NCBI GenBank assembly: GCA_025201765.1
Contig: MU623386.1
Coordinates: 124,001-188,000 of the forward strand
From: Daldinia sp. FL1419
Taxonomy: Eukaryota; Ascomycota; Sordariomycetes; Xylariales; Hypoxylaceae
Length of the DNA stretch: 64,000 nt
Direction: 5' to 3'
Part shown: piece after piece, positions 57,750 through 64,000 of the stretch
How positions within the stretch are numbered: position 1 is the first letter of the stretch
Layout: each line of letters opens with the position of its first letter
Program-made: the position numbers and the translations under genes
Notes under the pieces: generated by a model
Databases searched by the model: none
What the model was told of the DNA's origin: nothing
Seen by the model: the letters and a program-made list of their open reading frames with translations, nothing else

Positions 57750-58532
57750 TCAATATGTTCGTTCCCCAACTCTCACGATCTGCTGACCCACGCCATACAT
57801 CTCAACCATAGCCCTCCAATCTAGTGAGACCCAGTCGGGACCGCTTCTCAGGATAGCTAGTCCTTGATCATCGATCGACTCGGCGTCTGGTTTAATATCT
57901 GCCCTGATACTTGGCTTGACCGGCGAACTTGCCTTCCGGTGGAAGGGGCAGAATACGGTGAGGTGAACCTTCCAGGCTAATAACTCGACTTTTTCCAAAT
58001 AAGGGTCGGCCAGTAACCTCAGCAATGCTTGAAAAGGAGCTCGCTGTACCATATCAGGGTCTGGCATCCTATTTGCCCCCCGCCAGCTCGGCGGTCCCAT
58101 ACGTAGCCTAAGCTCTCTCAAGCTTCCACTAAGGATCATATCGGATAGAGCTGGCCCCAAGACGCGTTCAAACTCTCCCCCTACCCTAGTAAGATGGAGG
58201 GTTAAGCTGCGCACTCGCCTCCGGGCATCCTGACCCTCTTCGCTTAGAAATCCTCCTCGACTGGTGAGATGTACGGGTAACCGATGACTCTGCGCGTTCA
58301 AAGTGAAGCGGTTTTGAGAGTAGAATATGGCAGATGCTTCTTGATACATCTGCATATTGACGAGGAAAACGTCTAAGAAAAATGCGGAGCCGGAGACTGA
58401 TGTTGACGGAGGGAAGAGAGTTGTGTTATGAAGTATAATGGGGAAGTCTGAGACTAGGAGGTTGGAGAGAACAGCATCCCTCAACTCCGGTGGGAGGTCA
58501 AGAAAACGAAAGATCTTGTTTTCCGTCGCCAT
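57750..58532 (-). CDS. F-box-like / fungal domain protein
   Basis: A 260-aa, single-exon protein. The N-terminus FRFLDLPPELRDAVLSNLLV has the L-P-x-E-L-R pattern of fungal F-box-like proteins (usual form LLDLPAELRNxIY), with a Q-M-Y-x-E-A segment about 60 residues on (NMQMYQEASAIFYSQNRF). This is the family's conserved 'N-x-x-I-Y-x-E-A-x-x-I-F-Y' continuation. Such proteins are abundant in Pezizomycotina. Some are SCF ubiquitin-ligase substrate receptors, but most are untested. The middle is leucine-rich (RRVRSLTLHLTRVGG, LSDMILSGSLRELRLRMGPP) in a leucine-repeat-like way. No introns are needed. It is divergent from CFT1 with an 812-bp spacer. Confidence 0.72.
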   Translation of the reverse strand: MATENKIFRFLDLPPELRDAVLSNLLVSDFPIILHNTTLFPPSTSVSGSAFFLDVFLVNMQMYQEASAIFYSQNRFTLNAQSHRLPVHLTSRGGFLSEEGQDARRRVRSLTLHLTRVGGEFERVLGPALSDMILSGSLRELRLRMGPPSWRGANRMPDPDMVQRAPFQALLRLLADPYLEKVELLAWKVHLTVFCPFHRKASSPVKPSIRADIKPDAESIDDQGLAILRSGPDWVSLDWRAMVEMYGVGQQIVRVGERTY

Positions 58533-59344
58533 TTCTTTAATAGGTCTCTGGGCTGATTCTTGTATAGGTGACGTCGATGTTGGTATTCACCAAATAAGGA
58601 GCGGCGCTTCGAAGAATCACCACGTCCTCGCCTGACACGGCTGCTTCTTATCCTCTTATTAGAGTATTAAATACTGCATATTTATGGTAATATCAATTCG
58701 TTATTACCTTGACCTCCGTGGGTTTATCGTAACATCTGACTGTAAGATGACGAAAGGTCTCGTGGCGTTCGAGTAGTTGATCTATAGGAAGGGGTCGCAA
58801 GGATGAATACCTAGATTGGTTATGCCAAAACAATGGGAGTTAGTTATCTTAAGCAAACTTCCAACCCGAAGTGGTTATTAGGAATTCGAGACGAGTTGAT
58901 CTAAGTCTTCGCAATAACTGTTGGAAAATAGGCGGGAAGGTAGGTATGAATTTCAAAGGCGAGTTGATGTTCAAACTATCGTAACCGGTCTTAGGAACAT
59001 GACGATGTTACAGTTGCATCATTCCCACTTAAGCCCAATGTTAGCTTGTCATAGCACGAAACGGGGTTTATTCAACAATCGCGCTTAAGTTCCTATGCAG
59101 CCAACGACCCATGGGCTTACTGTATACGCGCATATTACGCTGTAATGTACTATCTTATCTAAAACCCGGGTGGAAGCTGCACGTCGCAACCGCACCTAGC
59201 TTAGATCGGTACTTCGTAGCGCGCGCTTTGAGCTTCAACATTCCCTTTAAACTATTTTTATTGTCACCATCTTATAACGTTTGCGCATCTTTCAACGTTT
59301 CTTCCTCTCAGCATCGCGTCTGAAATGAGGAAGAAGAATCGAGG
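58533..59344. promoter_or_regulatory. Divergent promoter region, F-box-like gene / CFT1
   Basis: An 812-bp spacer holding both promoters. The last 70 bases before CFT1 are CT-rich (GTTTCTTCCTCTCAGCATCG). A 70-codon frame at 59111-59323 lies in the CFT1 leader and is not believed. No repeat motif of the TACCTAGGTA type occurs here. Confidence 0.5.
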
Positions 59345-62300
59345 ATGCAGTGCTATACGGAGTTGACGCCGCCCACGGCTGTCACACATTCCTTATGTAT
59401 TCCATTTATTACGGCGCAGAGCAATAATCTCGTCGTCGCAAGAGCATCTCTCCTTCAGATCTTCGAAACCAAGTCCGTATCCGCCGAACTCGACAAAGCC
59501 CAAAACGCCCAATTACAGTCTTCTAGGTCAACGGATCACTACGATTCCCGGATTAATGACGACGATGGCCTCGAAGCTTCCTTTCTCGGCGGTGACTCCG
59601 TCTTGGTCAGGTCTGACCGTTCTAACTATACGAAATTGGTCCTCGTTGCCGAATTCCCGCTGACCGGAACTATCACCGGCCTTGCGCGCGTAAAGATCGA
59701 GAACGGCGCGTCGCGTGGGGAATCACTCTTGTTGGCGTTTAAAGATGCGAAGCTTAGCATGGTCGAGTGGGATCCGGAGAAGAATTCGATAAATACCACT
59801 TCAATACATTACTATGAACAAGATGATATTCAAGGAAGTCCGTGGGCTGCACCTTTGAGCCACTATGTCAATTTCCTAGCAGCGGATCCAGGTAGTCGGT
59901 GTGCTGCTCTAAAGTTTGGCGCGCGTAGCCTTGCCATCATCCAATTCAAAATTCAAGAAGAAGATATAGATATGGAGGATTGGGACGAAGATTTGGACGG
60001 GCCACGCCCGGTAAAGGAGGTTTCTACTACGCTCCTAAATGGAACTAGCAGCAATGAAGAGACACTATATTCAACCTCATTCGTCCTTCGACTGCCAAAT
60101 CTTGATCCTAGCCTCATCCACCCCGTGCATCTTGCCTTTCTTCACGAGTATAGAGAGCCAACGTTTGGCATATTGTCCTCAACTACGTCCCCATCTTCAG
60201 TCCTAGGTCGAAAAGACCAGCTTACGTATATGGTATTCACACTCGATATCCAGCAAAAGGCTTCCACAACTATCCTGTCAGTGACAGGCCTCCCACAAGA
60301 TCTGTTTAGGGTCATCGCACTCCCCGTGCCGGTGGGCGGTGCCCTCTTAGTTGGTACTAACGAGCTAATACATATTGACCAATCTGGGAAGTCACACGGC
60401 GTGGGCGTCAACGCGTTCGCAAAACACACAACCTCTTTCAGCCTGGTCGACCAAGCCGAGCTTGGTTTAAGGCTGGAGGGTTGTGAAATAGAAGTCCTAT
60501 CCGCCGAAAATGGAGAATTTTTAATGGTCCTCAACGACGGCCGAATGGTGATTATTACGTTTAGAGTTGACGGTAGAATCGTATCAGGACTAAGTCTTCG
60601 AATAATCGCACCGGAGAACGGTGGGACTCTCATACCCACCGGAGTTAGGACCCTGAGCAAACTAGACAAGACATGTCTATTTGCGGGCAGCGATGGCGCC
60701 GACTCGCTAGTTATCGGATGGACACGCAAGCAGACGCAGACTGGAAGGAGAAAGGCCCGTCTTCAAGATCCCTCTCTAGACCTTGAATTGGACGACGAAG
60801 ATATAGAGGATTTAGACGACGACGACGACGATTTATACGGCGAAGATACTGCGCCAACCACACAAACACCACTCTCCGCCAATACATCGGGCAGCAAGTC
60901 CGGTGAACTTGTCTTTCGTATACACGATCGGCTTGTCAGCATCGCTCCTATCAAGGATTTCGCGCTTGGACAGGCAGTGGTATCCGATAAGGAAGAGAAA
61001 GAGAACCAGACTGGCGTCACCAGCGATCTTAGCTTCGTCTGCACATGTGGTCGAGGTAATGCTGGCTCGGTTGCCATAATCAATCGAGAAATTCAACCGA
61101 AAGTTATTGGGCGTTTCGAATTCCCGGAGGCAAGGGGTTTTTGGACAATGGCGGCGCAGAAACCAATTCCAAAGTCTTTACAAGGGGACAAGGGGGCTAC
61201 ATCCATGGGCGTGGACTATGATACTTCTGCCCAGTATGACCGTTTCATGATTGTGCCCAAGGTAGATTTAGATGGATATGAGACTTCGGATGTGTATGTT
61301 CTGACAGGTGCCGGATTCGAGGCGTTAACCGGAACAGAATTTGAACCAGCTGCTGGATTTACTATCGAAGCCGGCACTATGGGTCACCATATGAGAATTA
61401 TCCAAGTTCTCAAGACTGCTGTTCATTGCTATGACGGAGGTACGTCCGTATCCTATCCTAGATTGAGTATCTACTAACATAGAGCTAGACTTTGGCCTTA
61501 CTCAGATTGTGCCGATGCTCGACGAGGAGACGGGTGCGGAACCTAGGGTTGATTGTGCCAGCATAGTTGATCCTTTCATATTACTTGTTCGAGATGATGC
61601 AAGTGCATTTATCGCGAAGTTGGATAAAAACCTGGAGCTCGAAGAGCTTGACAAAGAAGATACGACTCTTACTTCGACCAAATGGGCAACTGGCTGTTTA
61701 TACGAAGATAGATCCGGTATATTTTCCGAGGCCCGGACAGATAAGGAGGCAAAATCTGGTGAAAATATAATTATGTTTTTACTTAGCAAGGCAGGGGCTC
61801 TACATGTAAGTATCGTACCGGTATTCCCGCTTTTTTTTTTTTTTTTTTTTGCTGATACCCCTAGGCGTACGCGCTGCCCGATCTCTCGAAGCCTATATAC
61901 GTTGCCGAGGGCCTACCCTTTGTACCACCACTCCTTTCGGCGAACTATTCTGCAAGACGTGGAACTGCCAAGGAAATCATCAAGGAGATATTGGTGGCTG
62001 ACCTTGGAGACATGACTTCCTCGAATCCGTACTTAATTGTGAGTCCAGATGATTCCTTAATACCCCGTCTATCAACGCTCATTATGCCTAGGTTCGCCAT
62101 GATAACGACGATGTGACAATATACCAACCTTTCCGTGCGCCTTCCACTACTCAGGAACTTTCTACAACGCTTCATTTTCAAAAGCTGCCCAACCCTGTCT
62201 TAGCGGAAGACCCAGTTGTGCCAGCAGACGACGAAGACGAGGAAATACCAAGGGCACTCCCCATGAGGAGGTGTGAAAATATCGCCGGATATAGAACCGT

Positions 62301-63929
62301 TTTTCTTCCCGGCAGCTCCCCGAGTTTCATCCTCAAATCATCAAAGACTTTACCCAAGGTCCTAAGGTTACGGGGCGATGGGGTTCGGGGAATGAGCCCG
62401 TTCCATACCGAGGGTTGTGAGCGTGGCTTCATCTATGCGGACTCAAAGGGCATCGCGCGTGTATCTCAGATTCCGGTCCACAACATCACCTACGCTGAGA
62501 TAGGCATGCCTCTCAAGAAGGTACCTTTAGACGCTGATGTACACTTCATCTCTTATCACCCTCCGTCAAGCACCTTCGTCGTTGGCTGCGATACTTTGGA
62601 GCCATTTGAATTACCGAAAGAAGATGATTACCATAAAGAATGGCAGCATGAGAAGGACCTCGCATTTAAACCAATGGTTGAACGAGGTCAGGTCAAACTT
62701 ATAAATCCGAGCAGCTGGACCGTTATTGACACTATTGAGATGGAACCATGCGAGATGGTAATGTGCATTGAGACTCTTAATCTAGAAGTTTCGGAGTCTA
62801 CTAATGAGCGGAAACACCTAATTGCTGTCGGTACGGCCGTGTCCCGCGGGGAAGATCTCCCCATCAGAGGCCGAGTCATCGTGTACGATGTAGTGACAGT
62901 CATCCCAGAGCCAGGAAAGCCCGAAACAAACAAGAAGCTGAAGTTTGTGGCGAGCGAAGATATTCCCCGCGGCGCGGTGACGGCTATATCTGAGATAGGA
63001 ACTCAGGGCCTGATGCTTGTTGCTCAGGGGCAGAAATGTATGGTGCGCGGTTTAAAGGAGGATGGTACCCTTTTACCCGTCGCATTCATGGATATGAGTT
63101 GCTACGTAACCGCAGTTCGCGAACTTAAAGGAACAGGTCTCTGCCTCATGGCCGACGCGGTCAAGGGGGTTTGGTTCACGGGCTACACGGAAGAGCCTTA
63201 CAAAATGGTTCTCTTTGGGAAGAGCTCTACCAAATTGGAGATTCTAACGGTAGACTTCTTACCGGATGGGGACGAACTTTTGATAGTAGCTTGCGATTCA
63301 GATGGCGGAATTCATATCCTCCAGTTTGACCCCGATCGTAAGTCTTTCTTTTACGTCCCTTTCACTATATCAAGGCCCAGTGCTAATTAAAAACAGATCC
63401 CAAGTCTTTACAAGGCCACTTACTCCTCCACCGAACCACATTCTCCGCCGGCGCACACCCTCCCACGCGCAGTATGCTACTCCCTCGCACACTCCCGCCA
63501 AACTCGGACTATATTTCTCAGACCACCGACGGCGCTTCAGCCAACGACACCTCCCCACCACCACCCTCTATCATTCTCCTCTCCTCGCCCACCGGTGCCT
63601 TAGCAACTCTAGCACCTCTTTCCGAGCCCCAGTATCGTCGCTTATCCTTCCTTACCGGTCAGGTACTCTCCTCTTTACCGCACTATGCTGGTCTCAATCC
63701 AAAAGATTATCGCGCTCCTATCTCCACAGGCGTAGTCGGCCGCCTACCACCGGGCGTCGATGCGGGCATGGGCCGTAATGTTGTAGATGGTGCCTTGCTC
63801 TCCCGATGGAATGAACTGCCCGCTGGTCGTCGCGCTGAGATTGCAGGACGTGTTGGATTCTCGGGTGCTGACGAGGTGAGAGATGTATTGAGGGAGGTCT
63901 TAGGTGCGAGTGGATTGGGATATCTTTGA
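59345..63929 (+). CDS. CFT1: Cleavage and polyadenylation factor subunit Cft1 (CPSF160)
   Basis: The large beta-propeller subunit of the nuclear mRNA cleavage/polyadenylation factor, a scaffold that helps recognise the poly(A) signal. Five exons, 59345-61439, 61489-61805, 61865-62038, 62092-63337 and 63397-63929, give 1454 aa, the usual length in filamentous fungi. The N-terminus MQCYTELTPPTAVTHSLCIP and NNLVVARASLLQIFE match fungal Cft1. An acidic loop (DLELDDEDIEDLDDDDDDLY) lies near residue 490. The CPSF-A C-terminal domain includes NPSSWTVIDTIEMEPCEMV, KHLIAVGTAVSRGEDLPIRG and the closing propeller segment with GVVGRLPPGVDAGMGRNVVD. Intron 2 contains a T20 tract. All junctions are GT-AG and in phase. 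The gene is complete within the window. Confidence 0.95.
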
Positions 63930-64000
63930 GTGATTGGACTATGGACCTTGTACTACTATTCATCCATTAGCTTTGTTATTAGATAGATATCTTCACGGAA
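63930..64000. other. CFT1 3' flank, window edge
   Basis: 71 bases after the CFT1 stop. Likely 3' UTR; nothing else seen. Confidence 0.6.

Overview
This window is nuclear DNA from a filamentous ascomycete. The signs are short introns (about 45-110 nt) with GTNNGT donors and CTAAC/CTGAC-type branch sites, fungal versions of many housekeeping proteins, a secreted CBM1-GH5 mannanase, and signs of RIP-type decay in a gene-free island. The families fit Sordariomycetes; Xylariales is a guess. No prokaryotic, viral or rRNA/tRNA feature was recognised. All multi-exon models below were built by hand from splice signals and phase and have not been tested against transcripts.

Layout. 0-6 kb is accessory metabolism: the start of an MDR alcohol dehydrogenase-like gene that runs off the left edge, a divergent 12-TM amino acid/choline-type permease, and the mannanase. 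6.4-34.6 kb is a housekeeping block. It holds an IQ-motif protein (-), a SAS4-domain protein (+), TAF2 (+), CDC26 (-), a TMA23-like G-patch protein (+), a small membrane ORF (-), THG1 (-) divergent from SWD1 (+), and RPB1 (+). 34.6-57.7 kb is gene-poor: I support only a 50-aa cysteine-rich ORF (41.5 kb) and an 85-aa small fungal protein (52.2 kb). About 45.6-50.9 kb looks like RIP-mutated relic DNA. 57.7-64 kb holds an F-box-like protein (-) and the complete CFT1 gene (+).

How the genes relate. Five genes act in RNA polymerase II transcription or chromatin: TAF2 (TFIID), RPB1 (polymerase), SWD1 (COMPASS H3K4 methylation), the SAS4-domain protein (histone acetyltransferase complex) and CFT1 (mRNA 3' end processing). 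THG1 (tRNA-His) and TMA23 (ribosome biogenesis) are other RNA-related functions, and CDC26 belongs to the anaphase-promoting complex.

The most striking non-coding signal is the 10-bp palindrome TACCTAGGTA. I count 13 exact copies, against less than 0.1 expected at random, all outside coding exons and accompanied by many GGTACC, (TACC)n and (GGTA)n variants.
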